From the NCBI GenBank assembly GCA_013397075.1, contig VWZS01007443.1:219075-283074 (forward strand): a stretch of 64,000 nucleotides of DNA, written 5' to 3'. Below the pieces are notes generated by a model. The model worked only from the letters and a program-made list of their open reading frames with translations, was not told the DNA's origin and did no database searches. Shown one piece after another: positions 12,501-27,500 of this stretch (positions are counted from its first letter, which is position 1; each line of letters begins with the position of its first letter). Position numbers and translations under genes: made by a program. This DNA is from Rhabdornis inornatus (Eukaryota; Chordata; Aves; Passeriformes; Rhabdornithidae).

Positions 12501-15500
12501 AAAAAAAGTTATTTTCACATCAAAGCTAAAAATAGCACAAACAAGTTATTTCTGGGAATCCTAAAGACACAGCCTAATTATTTTCTGATTCTGACAGTAA
12601 GAACAACATTTCCCTCTTCATCTGCCCTGTGGGATGCTGTGCCTGTATGTGCAGCTTCACAGCATCACAGAGCAGGGCAACTACTGTTACCTTGCAATCT
12701 CCCTTCTCTGTGGATGGAGGATAGCGGGGTAAAATTTGGGTTACAGCTCTTACCAGCTATAGGATCCATGGCTTCTCTATTGCTTGGAGAATACGAACTC
12801 TGAGAAGACGAAAGCCCACCAGGGGAACTGGTAGTAAAGTGCATGTTTGATCTACGAGCACGGGGGCCTCCCAAACCCCGGCCTGGGTGGAACATCCTAC
12901 GTACATGCCGAACGCCACTGGATTCATCGTAGCCAAGAAGTTAAGGAAACAGAACTGTTTGGCATTGAGTGTTATATGACCATTAAAGGACATTTGTTAG
13001 GTCATATACTCAGGTGTACTCGATTCATAAAGTAATGATTTAAATAATGAAGCAAAGCTAACGTATATGGTAGCTATGCTACAGAATCAGACTTACTGAT
13101 CTGGTAACTTTTTTTTAATCAAATTTTTCTATGAAGATCCACACAAATCCATGCTCAGCCAAGCTTACTACTGAGACAGGAATTTCAGTTCTCCCTTCTC
13201 AATTCTTACATTAAGTGTCAAAAACAATAAAAATGTTTACTGCAATTCCTACCAGCATAATTACCAAGTTGCTTTTGACTTCTGTACTTCATGCTTTTAT
13301 CCAAGACATTTCACCACTTCAGTCTTTATGAAACTGTAGGTTTCTGGAGTATTCAGCACACCCATTACACCCCTTTGTTTCACCTTTCTTCTTACAGACA
13401 AAGAAATATCACTAATTCCAGTTATGACAATGATGCTTTTCATTTTCTCCTTCCTTCCACTTCCCCCTATCAGACGCTTGTATTTTGTCACTTTTCACAT
13501 AAAGAACACTTTATAGGTTCTCATATACATTTTGAAGCAATTAACAAATTTAAAGATTATTTTTGTCAGAAATTCGTTAACATTCATTCCTCCAAGACAG
13601 TCCAGATAAGGCTTCTTCTTAAAAATCACTAGTATGACTCACTGGTGAAAAATGAAATAGCATAGGCTTTAGTATTTTAGTGTTACTATAATTATCTTAG
13701 ATCTCTCTCTCCTATATTTTTTATTTTTATAATGGTATGGTTACCACTCATATGGTATCAATTTCTGTGTAAGGGTAGCATACAATGCACTTTTCATAAA
13801 ACACAGTTACGAGGCAGAACCTCGGCAGAACCTCACGACGTCATGGAGGTCAAGAACTTAAGACTGAAAGGAACGACCTGACTTGCCATGGCAAGAGAGA
13901 GCTTCTGGCCATTACAAGAAGACTTTACAGAATGTTTGCTTCTTTCAAAACTGTTAGTTACGCTACAGTGTAGAACTTAACCTCTAGGGTGTAAGAGGAA
14001 AACCTCCCCAGCACAGAACACACTTTGCTTAGTACAGAGCATCTGGCACCTCTGCGTGTGCCAATTTTGCATGCTCTTGGAGATGAGTTGCTGAATTAGA
14101 TGGATTATAGACCCTGTGTAGTTTGGCAAGCTTTTCATAACTAAACATGTTAGAACAGGACGGCATCTGGGGATTTTTCAAGCAGACACAGGACTCTGGG
14201 GTAACTTTCCCAATTGGCTTTTTAAAGTGTTTTGAGGTAAATGTCATTCTTCAAACACCAGCTAAGCATGCACTTGAGTCTTACCAGCTATGATAGAGTA
14301 AGAAAACCTTACCTTCGCAAACCTTACCTTGCAACAAACATAACTGAATAATCATGTGAGAACTATTTGGATCATTAATGCTGAAAATATGCATTTAATG
14401 AATTTTCAGGTAATTTCCTGCTAAACGAAGAAACTGGGTTTTAAAGAGTTGTCCATAGACTATAGGAATAAATGACCTATACCTTGCAATAGCTGCACAA
14501 CGTTTGTAGTAAGAAATGCATGCAGTATTTTGGGACAACTTTAGGCAAAAACCCCAAAAACCAAAATTAACCAAACATGTCTAAATAATAGCTGGTGGAT
14601 AAGGCCACCCCTCTGAACTGTAGCAGATCCAACAGTAAAAGCTTACCTCAAACAGCAAAATGAAATTTTACTCTAGAAAAAGTGCAAGCCAAAAGCCTTC
14701 TCTATCTCCTTTTTGTAAATGAAGGCAATTACAGGACATTATTTCTGTACACTTCAACTTCATATTCAGCAATATAACAGTGTATCAGAGAGTCATGGTT
14801 CTTATTTCCTACACTGCCAGACCCTGAGTGAAAAAGTGCATCTTCTCTTCCTTTTTTCCTATCTTAGATCCCCCTTTGCTAGATATGATATAGAGTCCAA
14901 TGTCAGTCACATCAAGATACCTCTTACCAGCTTTTGGAAATTTGACAGCACTGGATACCAACACAATAGAGCACAAGCAGGAAATTCTACAGACATTGCA
15001 TTGTATTCCCAAAACAGGTCCATTTTGAGATGGCTGATACCGAAACCTTACTCCGTATTTGAAAAAAAGACTGTCTTTTCTGATTCAAATATTCCCTAAG
15101 TAAAAGTCATCTGATGTTCATATGGTACTACAGGAGAAAAAAATGCAGCAGTAGCCTGAATTCTAATCAAATATATTTTGCATTTCAGCAGGAAATTAAT
15201 TTCATTCTGTAGCTGAGAAAATTTGAACTTCCTGCCCTACAGCTAAACCAATGTTAGAAGACCACAGTTAGAACTCTGGCACACTGCTAAGAAGTTATGT
15301 AATTCTTGTTAGAAAAAGCCTAATTAGGCAGGTGCTATGAAAATCTCACAGCTGGTATAAAGAGCAGAACTCAGATGACACAAACTACATCAGCTATCAC
15401 ATACATCACAGCCAAGCAACATTTCAGGGCTGTCCAAAGGTAAGGAAAGATCCAGTGGAAGATATCCTCTCCTCATCAATCGTATCCCACCTTCTCCAGA

Positions 15501-18500
15501 AAGGGAGGACTGCATGACTCCTGGCCACTGAGGACTACAAGGATGCCTGGGATCAAGCTCTCATGGCCAGAGCCACCATGTTCAGCACTCTGCTCCTCCT
15601 GAGTGCAGAGAGCTCCACTCCTGTCCCTGAGAAAGGCAGTACAGGTAACTGCTTTCATCTATCTTTGCTTGACAGAAGTTGGCTTTTACAAAAACTTTAC
15701 CAGTTTTTGTACCACTTTTTCATCCTTCACCTTTCACACAGACAATTTACACAATAATTAACCTGCACATTTAGTCTCTCCTGACCTTAAACCATGTTAA
15801 TACTAACAAACTTAAATGCAATCAAATACAATCATAACTGAAGTGGAGCCATCACTTCAAATGCTGTTTCCCCTCTATTAGTGTAATTAACTCTGTTTGA
15901 TAGGGTTTGGATTTTTTTCCCCAGCTGCTTGAGCTTACATTATTCTTTGCTCCTTTTTATAAATCTCTGAACAAAAAAGCCACTATCAAAGTTATAAAGC
16001 ACTTTTTTTTCTGTTTGTTTAAATAAGACACAAAGGAATAATTCAGAGATTACTTACTGTAGGGACGCTACATAGCTTGCACATCATTAAATAAAAGCCC
16101 AGACCAAAAGATATTTTATCAGTTAATCCTAGGTAGGAAAAAAAATTTTTAAAAGGAGACAAATATTCCTGTAAGAAGGATGAAAAAATCCCAACAGTTG
16201 AAGCTCTTCAGCCATCAAGCATAGAGAAATGTCCATAACTGGCTGCTAATGTACAACAAAGGACAACATCCTTTCTCCCAGAAAATCTGAAGGTTTTCTG
16301 AGTTCTGTATCACAAAAGTCAGTAACACTACAAAATTATATTATTAAAAGATTGCGTTTTAAGTAATTAAGAAAGTTTACAATCTTGTTACAAGCAGCTA
16401 TGCTTGAATCATCTTTATATTAAAAAGACATACAGTACTGAATCTTAGCCCCAAGAGCAATCATGAGGCAGAACAAAACACAGGGTAGGTAGAAAAAACC
16501 TCTGTATGTCAAAATTCTTTAAATGTTTCTGCTGTTAGAGCAAAAAACACTCTCAAGTATACCTACAAGTCTGTGCACAGTCTGACAACTACACTTTAAT
16601 ATTTAAACCAGCAGATGAACCTTTTTATTTTTGACATACATATCTTCAGCAACTTAAGTTCCAGGAAATCCAGAATACGACCCTTTGACTACAAAAATCA
16701 AACCAAGTCACCGTGACTACTAGGTGAAACAGCCTAGCCTCTTTGCCGCAAATTGGAAAGGATATTAAATCTCTAGGAGCCCTGTGTTCCAGTGTAAGAT
16801 GAGCTGCAAAGTCATCTGTTACGTGATTCGGATCCCCTCCAGGTAATGCTGCACATATTGGACAGATCTGAAATGACAAAACAAGGAAAACCTCCAACTT
16901 TATAAATATTACAAGAAACAGAACTTGTATGAAGTCAATCATCAGACATTGGCTCTTATGCTTTAAAATCACATTTTGTATTCACAAACACCTGGATATC
17001 AACATATTCAATAAACTCAGAAAAGTTACTGAAGTGCAGACATTAATTTAAGTCATCTTTTACTTTACGTATTTCAGAATACTATGAAAACCAGAGCTAG
17101 GATTCTCAAAATCAATTTGCAGTGTTTCGAAAGTTAGTATTTTGCATGCCAGTTCTCCCACAGACAGTAGAGTCGAATCATACAGGAATGCTATTTGCCT
17201 GCTTGACACTCATCCCAGCAGACAAATTGGAATGGAACTGCCTGTATTTGCTAAGTATCAAGCTGAGACCATCCTACCCAGGTGGTGCAGGTTTGGCAGA
17301 GAAGGGCTGATCTCCACACCTGTTTCCACAACAGTATTTTGAGAGCAGGTTCTGAGGTCTCTTTGGTTTTGGGTTTCTTTTTTCCCCACTTGACAGTTTC
17401 TGGTTGGTAGGTTTTGTTCGTTTTGCTTTTTAAACCAAAGTACAGTTAACTAAGCAAGCAAACATTACCACTACTATTGCCATAATTATGTCTTGTTCTT
17501 TGAATGACTCCACAAACAGCATCTTCCATTTTTCTTTCATTTTTTCCTGTGTATACTTAAGCTGTTGAAAGTAGATCTCAAAAGATCTACATGAGCATTA
17601 AGAACACCTGTATAAAAGAGCACACACCTGTTGTACTCTCATGGAGGTGAGAACAAGGTCTTGAAATAAGTTTACTGTAAAATCTCAGCTGCTTTTGACA
17701 GCAACTGCTGCATCTAATTCCAATTTGATTTTAGTGGCCAGTTCTAAAAAGAAAACCAGGCATTTTAAAAGCCTTTTGCTACAACTCCTTCCCTCTTATT
17801 TTCAGTGTTCAGCATTTATCTCCACAGATTTTTCACCACTACAGAAGTCAAGCAAGTGTACTACAGGGCACATCTTATCACAACATAATATAATAAATAC
17901 TCAGCTATGCTAACATACCATATAGCTAGCCTGTACAGATATAGAAATGCATATGTATTGGACAGATGGTTCTGAATTCCCTAAACTTAATTACAGCTGC
18001 TTAATCTTCTCATACCAAGAGAACACTATACTTTCAAAGCAATCAAGCTACTCTGAGGAAGCAAAAATCCAACATAAGAAGAACAACCCACTCCTGAAAG
18101 CAGATCACCAGAGAGATTTTTGTTAATGTGATGAAGGTGTTATTAACTGCACATATTTGTGAATATACTCAGACCTCAGGAAAACATCAGCTAAGAAAAG
18201 GTTATAATGAATATTGAATAAGAAGGAATCTAAGTATCCCAACCCTAATTCTAAATAGCAACTAAACTTTTAAGAACTCTTGACTAGGGGAAATTACTCA
18301 AGTACTGTTATGCACAAACAACAACTCAGTTAAGCATCAATTCTGACAGAGTCACAACAAAGACTGCTGGATCACTGATTAAGTGTGACACAGCTAAAAA
18401 TCATTGCTAATTGTGACATGCATGAACAAATGGTGCAGACAAAAGGCAAATGTTGTCAGAACTTTCTCTTGCTTTTGTGATCATTTGTATTAAGAGATCA

Positions 18501-21500
18501 CCATGCAACCCTGAATGATGACTCTAAAGGCCTAAGTCAATCCCACTCACAGAACATCTGCCAGTTTCCGGAACTGTGCCTGTATTACCACTACTTCCCC
18601 ATTTACATACAAAGTAAGCACTTTAAGTGACAGCACTTCCATAACCTCAACAAGAGTCACTGGGATCTAAGAGGATGAACAGGGACATAGAGACTGTCTC
18701 AGACTGTCCATTTCATTAATGCAAAAAAAAGCTCTCCCCAGTTTTATCATCCAAGTAACAACCTAATGCCTACAATTCATCTACAAGGAGCCTAGTTACT
18801 GCTTTTCTGAAGGTGAGAAAGCTGCTGCAGTGCAATGTAATAGCAGAGTATTTGCATCTTTGTTATGAAACAAGACTGAAGAGATGGTATTTTATGAAGT
18901 CTCCTAAACCTTTTTTCTATTTACAGTGCTAGGGACTTCTAGTTGAACACTGCATTTTATCTGGACCAGTCCCACTAACCTCAAACCTCAGCACCAAATA
19001 AACAACCATCATACTGATTCCCAGATTCCTCTGCCTTACAACTAACTCTAACCACTGTCCCTAGATATTATATAGCTGAAGAAATACCAGTTCTTTAGAA
19101 GAGGAAGAGAGCTCTTTGAACACGAAGGGAGCCTTGTCCTTTAAGTGAGAGAGCAGCTGGGATGCATTAAAAGCACAGTCTAGATGGAAGATGACCTAAC
19201 GGAGATCTTCTTTGTTGGAATTAAGAAGCAAACAGGCAAAGGGGATGTTATAGGGGTTGTCTACTATAGGCCACCTGACCATGAGGAATAAACAGATCAG
19301 GCCCTCTAGAGGCATGGAGCACCTGCCTCACATTCGCAGGACCTGATCCTCACAGAAGTCTTCAACCACTCCAGTATGAGTTGGAATGGCAACACAGCAC
19401 GACTGCAATCTAAGAGGGTCCTGGAGTGTACTCAGGGTAACTTCCTCTTCCAAGTGACAAAGGAGCACATGAGGAGAGGTGCTATATGGGACTTCATCAT
19501 TACCAACAAGGAGGAGCGCAGTTAAGATGTGAGGGTCAAAGAAAGTCATGGCTGTAGTGACCTTGACATAGCACAGTTTGAGATCCTGAGGGCAGGGAAG
19601 AAGATGAAAAACAAGCTCATGACCCTGGACCTCAGCAAAGCAAACTTCGTCCTCTTAAAATATCTGCTTGGAGGAGTCCCATGGTGTATGAACCTGGAGA
19701 GTAAAGGGGCCCCAAGAAAGCCTTTTAATATTGAAAGATCACTCCTGCCCAAACTCGAGAGTTCTCCATCCCAATGAATATGGAGTTAGACAAAAATGCC
19801 AGGAGGCCTACATGGATGATCAAGACACTCCTGGACAAACTCAAACACAAAAAGAAAACATAGAGAGGTTACCCTCCATGGGGAAGCCACAGCGTAGCCT
19901 ACCATAAGCATTATCTGAGCATCACAGTGCAATGTAAGCAAAGCTAAAGCCCAAATGGAACTGAATTGGCAAGTAATGTCCAAGGTAACAAGAAGATCTT
20001 CTAGAAGTGCATAGGCAACAAAGGTAACTGAGGAAAATATGGGCCCATTGCTCAAAATATATGAAGCTGAGTTACACAGGACACAGAAGAGGCTGAAGTA
20101 CTAAATACCTCCTTTGCTATGGTCTTTACTGGCAAGACTGGTTTTTAGCAACTCCAGGCCCCAGAGAGCAGGGGTAAAGTCTGGAGTAGTGAAGACATTC
20201 CCCTGCTGGAAGAGGATTACTCTGCAGAATACCTATGTGAACTAGAATACTTAAACCCACAGGCTGTGATGTGTGTGATGCACCAAGATGTGCTGAGGGA
20301 GCTGACAGATGCCATTGTGAGCCTCCTTTCAACCCGTGAACAATCATGGTGACTGGGTGATGTGCCTGAGGACAGAAGTAAAGCAAATTTCACTCTTATC
20401 TTAAAGACATACAAGTATGAGGAAGACATAGGGAACTACAGACTGGTCATCTTGCTTTGATCCCTGGGAAAGTGAGGAAACTACTGTTAACTACTTTTAG
20501 GTACTATTAAAGAGAAGAAAATCATCAACAGTAGTCAGCACTGGCTTCACAAAGAGGAAATCATGCTTGACTAGCTTCCTGAACTTCAATGCAGAAGTGT
20601 TTGGCCTGGCAGACGACTAAATAGTAGGGGAAATTTCCAACCTGGGCTTCAAGTAAGACCACTGACACTGCCTCTCACAGGGTGCTCAAAGATAAGTTGT
20701 TGATGCTCAGGCTGGATAAAGCAGAGGGTGAGGTGGAGTGAAAACTGTCTCAGTGGATGGGCTCAGAGGGTGGTGGTCAGCAGGAATTCTGCTGATTACA
20801 TATTTAGATACGCTGATATTTAGAGTGACCTTAAAAATCTGAAGAAATCAGACAACAGGAACCTCATGAAGGGCAAGTATGAAGTCTTGTACCTGGGCAG
20901 GAATATCACCAGGAACCAGCATATACTGGAGGCCAGTCATATGGAACACAGCTCTGCAGCAAAGGACCTGGGGTCCTGGTGGACCATGGGCCAACAGTGT
21001 GCTCTTGCAGGAAAGAAACCCAGTGGTGTTCTGGGCTATGTTGAACAGAGAGCTGCCAGCAGGTTGAGAGTTGTGTTCCTTTGCCTTTGCCCAGCATCAG
21101 TGCCTAGTTCTCAGCTCCACACATGCACACACCAAAAAGAGCTCAGTAAAAGGTTACACAGAGGAATGGAGGAAAGGCTGAGAAAGATGGAACTGTTCAG
21201 CCTGGAGAAGGGCAGGGTAAACGGGGATGGATCTGAGGAATGTCTATGAAGGGAACCTGAAAGGATGACGGAGCCAGGCAGTGACATGATGAGACAGGAT
21301 GAGATAGAGTAGGCACAAATTCAAACACAGGAGCTTCCTCATAAACATTAGAAAACATGGAAACATTTTTAACTGTGAGGATCACCGACCACTGGCACAA
21401 ATTAATCAGAGAGTTAACTGTGGAGTCACTATTAAAGAACTGTCTGGACATGATCCTGAGCAACCAACTGTACGTGGACCTGCTCAAGATGACCCCCAGA

Positions 21501-24500
21501 GGTCCCTCTCAATCACATTCAGCATGTGATTCCTGCCTGCAGATACCTAACACGGTTTTACTTATCAATGCCTATACGTGAGAAAGATCAGCAGAAAGAA
21601 AACTTATCTGCACCACTTTGAATATAAAAATGGCAAAATTCAACAGATGAAATTTTTTTTTGTTTATTCTTTGAAAAACTGGGGGTGAAAAGCCTACAAA
21701 ATAAAAATTATTCTGTCCCTGTAAAGTTCCCTTACATCCCTAAAAACATGTCTAAAATAAAGCACATCTTTGGAAGGAGATACTCAAACGACAACAAGCT
21801 CAGTATGTGAACATAAATAATTGTCTGAAAGCCTATAACTACAAACATTTAGAATCTGTAATATTTTCCTCTTTACTAGTCTTTTAGCTGTTCACTATCC
21901 CAGTAAGGGTACAGTACCCAAACAATTTTATGTGCGTGCACACTAAACATTTACCCCAAATGCCAGGTTCTAAACTTAGCACAAACAGTAACAAGCGTAT
22001 TCCAAGGATTAAAAGATTGTCCTTTATAATTGTTTGGAACAACGATGTAACAGTGTTGCAGACTGATGCATAAAAAAAGTTTTGTGCGATTTTAAAATTT
22101 TTTTCACACATATAACTCTTTCAGGATTCACCAGAGTAGCACCTGTCAAGAATCACAAATTTAGGCTTTATGTGTGGAGTTCTAGAAGCCACAATTGCAA
22201 ACAAGGGCATGTCAAGTTTAAAAACCCAGGGTCTATGAACACTCAGTGTTAGGAACATATCACTGACATCAAGTGGTGCAAATCAGAATTGCAATACCAA
22301 GCAACCAAACAAAATAAAGTCATCTAAATGCAGAACTTTCAACGGTTGATGCTATGTTTGAAAGTTGCAAAGTTTAAGAAAAACTCAGAGAGACTGTTAA
22401 AACTGCAATGTGTCACCAAGTTAAATAATACACCACAGTGCAACTGATTGTGAACCAAACACTTCCTGTGCTTTTAAGAAAGACTGTAACACCTTTGAGT
22501 CCCAAGAAGGTGAACAAACACCCTTCCATATCACCCCTTCACCCAAGAGTCATTCATTTTCTTCCACAGAATTCTTTGAAAATTAAGAGAACTAGAAGAC
22601 TAGAATAGATAACCTATTTACAACTAATTTCACACAATGTATTAGTGATGAGCAATCCACTTCAAGCATCACTTTTATCCTAGAGGTCCAAGATTAACCA
22701 CAGAACAGCAGCCTCCATGTCATTCTGCTAAACTGCTAACCCAGTTTATCCTACTTCTAAGATCAATCAAGATACATCTCCAATTAAAGTATTGGTGTTG
22801 AAATTTGTTTAAGAAGTGCATATTAAACCACATTTACTGTCCTAATGGTTAGGGATGGGTGAAAACCCCCTGCTTTGAGAAGAATAGTTTTAAAACAATT
22901 ATAGAATCCTACTGCATAAAATAAGATGTGCACTAAAAAAGCTATTAGAAAACGTAAACTATCTGCATGTCTCTCTCTCTTACACTTACAAAAGATCGGC
23001 ATAGCTGTAAGCCTGCAGAACAACTACACATTAATTATGAAAAGGGAGATACAGCTAGATAGTATAACTGTGAGAATTTTCTAAATTTTGTCTTACAGTA
23101 TAACAATCTCCTAAACATGGCAGCCTTTATATCAGGACAACAAAGACTCTAAAAGAAGGAAGCAAGCTCATTATATTATGATATCTGTAAATCATAGAGG
23201 AATTTTGATGTCATTCCAAGTGTAGATACCTTCTCTTCTGACAAAGCTTTAAATGAATACATGCTTCAAGAAAGAACAGAAAGACAAATTTTCAGAAATG
23301 AGACTATTTAAAATGCATTTCCACTATGAATGCAAGTTCTGAGGCTTCTTACCACTTCTGTTGATGTTTCTGCATGCTCAGAAGTAACATGTTCTTGAAG
23401 AGATGTTTCCGTATACCCCATTTTCCCACAATAAGGACAAGTGAAAGACTGTGGCTGCTCTACAGAGAAAGCTTCTCCACCATAGTACAAGTCTGAAACA
23501 GGAAGACATTAAATAGAGGTTACTTTAAAGCAGTATCACCATTAATTTTGTTCACATCAACCTCTGTTTATAAATGTACTTCACTGTGTTCCCTACTGAA
23601 TCATTTTTTTCATTGAAATGAAAGGAGGGGTTCAGTTACTGATGAAGAAAAAACAGACTAAGTTTAATTTTCATTAGCACACAACTTAGTTTTCTAATAT
23701 TTACTAGGGAAAAGGACTTCCATCATGATGCTGCTGATACTGCCAAACTTTCACTTTTCCACCACTGTTCTTATCCCACATACAGGGTCAACTATGGTAT
23801 TTTCCAATTATAAGATAAAATTTCAGAAGCTAAACTCTAGACAAAACCTTAAATTTGGATCAAAATTTAGACGTCCTTGGTGACTAAGTAGTAAGTAGTT
23901 TCAGAAGTATCTCAAATATTATAACATAAAAATTTGACAGTGAAAAAGGAATCTGGGTATCTGTTACACATGGGCTTCAACTCTTAGGTGTGTTGAATGT
24001 GAGCACTTCTGCACCACTGATGAAAAGCAGGCACTTTTAAGTTGCTAACATAGAAGTTCCCTGAACTTAAGATGAAAATTTATCAAATCATACAAGAAGA
24101 GAACACTTCTCTCTCTCATTCTCTGCAGGTATTTTGTATGTTACAGAAAACATGAACAAGCTGCTCATTCACATCAATATTAAAAAACACAACCCACAAC
24201 TAAAAAACCAACTGAACAAAAAAACCCTCTTAAATATCAGACTGCTTAAAAACCTCTACCTACAAAACTCACTGAGAATGAATGAATGTATTTTAAAGTA
24301 AAGCAACAGTGCCAACTCCAACTTTACAGCTGAGCAAAGGGCCTAGAGCCCCAGAGCCACAACCCATCTGGAGAGAGCTGTAAATACATAAGCATGCACA
24401 GAGAAGTATCCTTTCCTTAGATACACTGTTAGCTCAATCCAGATATCAAGAATTTTAGAAGTACACACAGTTCTATCACAGAGCGGGGAGGTTTGACAAG

Positions 24501-27500
24501 ACTGCCAAATCCTGTGTTGTTCGTTGTTTTCAAATAATACAAAACATTTATTCACTAATAAAATAAAAACTGGAGCTCTTTGCAATCTCCTGATTATACC
24601 TCCGGCATGCTCTCCCACTCATACCTCCTTCCACATCCTTCTTGTAATATACATCAAGCATACATGAGAATGCCAAACAAATATGCCTTCCTCTGGAAAA
24701 AGAAATATTTAAAAATGTGTAGAAGTTAAAGCTGGCAAATCTAGGTATTTTTCCTTTCTAAGTTTATATCTCCCTTCTTTTTTCCTCTTCAACTTTAATC
24801 CCTCTTACAATCAAAATCTCTTTTCTAATGTGAAATACAGATCACCAGATAAAATTTCCTTTAAATTAAAATCTAAGTTTAAAAAAATAAGGTTGATAAT
24901 CGAATGGTCTCATGAATATTTGTCTCTGATTTTAGCATTGAAGGTATTGAATAGGCATTTCTCCATCTGTTTTATTTTTACAAGCACATAAAAAATCCTA
25001 AAATTATGAACAGTCATGTCCTTGACTACCAAGGGGTCCTTTGCTAATGAAGTTAACTAAGAATTAGAGGCAATATGGGAAAAAACGAAAATACCATGCG
25101 CCTCCACGGCTGCAGAAATGAAGCAAACTACAATTGTGTTACTGTTTTCATTTACAAATCGATCAGATCAGAATGTGATGTGCCCATGATAGAAGAATTG
25201 TCTCTTCTGACCACAAAGCAATCTGTCAGATATTAAAATTTTGGTTCATTTCAAAGAAAAAGCAGGAGTCCATAATTCTTCAAACTCCTCTAGACCTCTA
25301 AAGCCCTCTGTTCAAGATGTTTAGAAAGACAAGCAAAAGTATTTAGTAAAAAAGTAAAACCAGATTCAGTTGCATCCCTCTAGGATAAGATTTGTGACCC
25401 ATATTCCTTATGAATTAGGGGAAGAATGCAAAAGAGTTGAAGGATCAGAACACTGTCTGATGAGGACCCAACAGCAGTTTATGGAGTCAGTTTTCAAGCA
25501 CAATAGTGTTTAGATATTATAGCTTTTCCTTGGTGGGGAAAAAACTCCAAGAAACAACTTGAATCAAATGTGAAAATGCAACCAAAAGTATCAGTAGTTT
25601 TGCTTTTTTTATTCATCTATGGCTACAAAAGTTACACGTATACTTAATATTAAAATCTAACTAGCACATTATTAAAATTGGTAGAAGGTTAGTGACAAAA
25701 CAGAAGTATCACAGAATTCCTTTTATCACAGAAGATAAAATCAATCTTTCAAATAGACATCTGTTCAGGACTACATTTTCTAACAGTTTACACTTTTTGT
25801 TAAGACATAATTCTTTACAAGCGTACACAGCAGTATGGAATTTTAATTCCACTTTTCTTCATATAAGTAATGTAATTTCAATGTGATCTATACATATAGA
25901 TAAAAATGTTGGTATGAAATGAGTTGCAGTATATTTATTTAAATTCCTTCAATGTTTGAAGAAACCAAACGGTGGCAACACACCACTTAATAAAACAAAG
26001 TACATATGTTCTTGTATCACTTATCAAGCAGCCATATTACCCAAAAAGCTGCTCCAGAGTCCTGTTCCAAACTAACCGTGATGCTCAGACTTAGCATGGT
26101 ACACTTTCCGCATACATACCTTGTTCTAGTGTGTGAAAAAGAAAACCAAACCAAAAAACCCACAAAAGTCTCAAGCTGCAATCTGGTGAATCCAGTCAAC
26201 CTCACGCTACACATTATTACGGTACCCATTATTTAATCAGTTCCCTCTGCCTAGGAATTAGGCACAAAAAGTGGCAGGATCTTGTGTCACACAAGCACCT
26301 TAGCTGACAAGTGAAGGCACTTCTGAACCAAGGTAGGTTCTGTACTTTGATCAAAGTAACATGACAGGATTTTGGCAGAGAATCCTACTAACAATTTGTA
26401 TTACTTTATTTGTCAGCATAGCCACTTTAAAACGACGTGGTAATGGGCAACCCACATGGTTAGACCCTAAAGCATCTTAACAGTTTAAAATGCTTTTTTA
26501 AGCAAAAGAAAACTAGGAAATTTGCTGTGAACTTCTCCATTGTCCTGACAAATTGATCTCCAAAGACCACAAAAAGCGTCTGCCTGATAAGCACATTCCT
26601 GTTCTTTGCACAGACCTATTACAATTCTACTCTGACCCCTCTAAATAAACTAATTGGATTTGTGCTTTAAAGGCCACTTCTCATTACATATGAGACTTCA
26701 TACTTCATTTATTTTAAGGTCTGTCCCTCTTACAGCAGCCTATCACTCTTGGTGTGTGTTGAAGCATTTTTTCCAGTATCTCTTGTGGAGGCTGAGGAAC
26801 AACAGCACTGTCATTGTTCTGGATCCCATCTTGCTTCAAAATTAATATATATACGTTCTATACTAACTCCTGAAAGATGAATATGGCAACCAGATGGTGC
26901 AAAAGTGAACATGCACAACCAGAAAACACTAGAGCTTTTTACTCGTTTTCAGTGTTTTCATACTAGCTCCTATACTAGTCTGTATCTCAAGGGAAAAAAA
27001 AAAATCAAAATGTGTCAAGCTGACAATAAAAGCTCTTTCAGAGTACCTGGAAAAGTCCATCTTCTTGCAGTATATTCTGCAACATTATTACAGTATCTAG
27101 GAACTCTAAAAACTGATCATAGCTTTGATGGAGGTAAGCAATATGTGACTTTTTCTATGCTGAAAGATCATCCATGTTGTCAGCTGTCCACCACAAACAA
27201 CTTGGCTGCAGCTTCAGGCAGAGTACTGAACTGAACTCCACAGACACCCATGTCTAAATAGTGCTAGCCAGAGTGGTGGTGGGATTTAAAGGTACAGGGT
27301 CCTTATCAGCAGCAGATGGATTTTGGGCAAATGACTTGCTGATCCCCATGTGCACTTTTAAAATCAGAAAAATGACAGTGACTTCCTCTGAAGTGCTTGG
27401 ATCAGTTTCGCGACAGAAGGATTCTCCACTGTGCTCCCTTTTCCTTGATAAAATACTCATTTTTTCACTAGATGTCCGCCTTCCTCTTTATCACAAGCAA

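Noticed and set aside
16646..16765. Extension of exon 4 past Leu142 in the open frame
   Set aside because: The extra residues are not part of KCMF1, and the junction is a clear AT-AC donor.
20866..21249. 127-codon plus-strand open frame
   Set aside because: It lies within the decayed CR1 LINE and is a remnant of that element.
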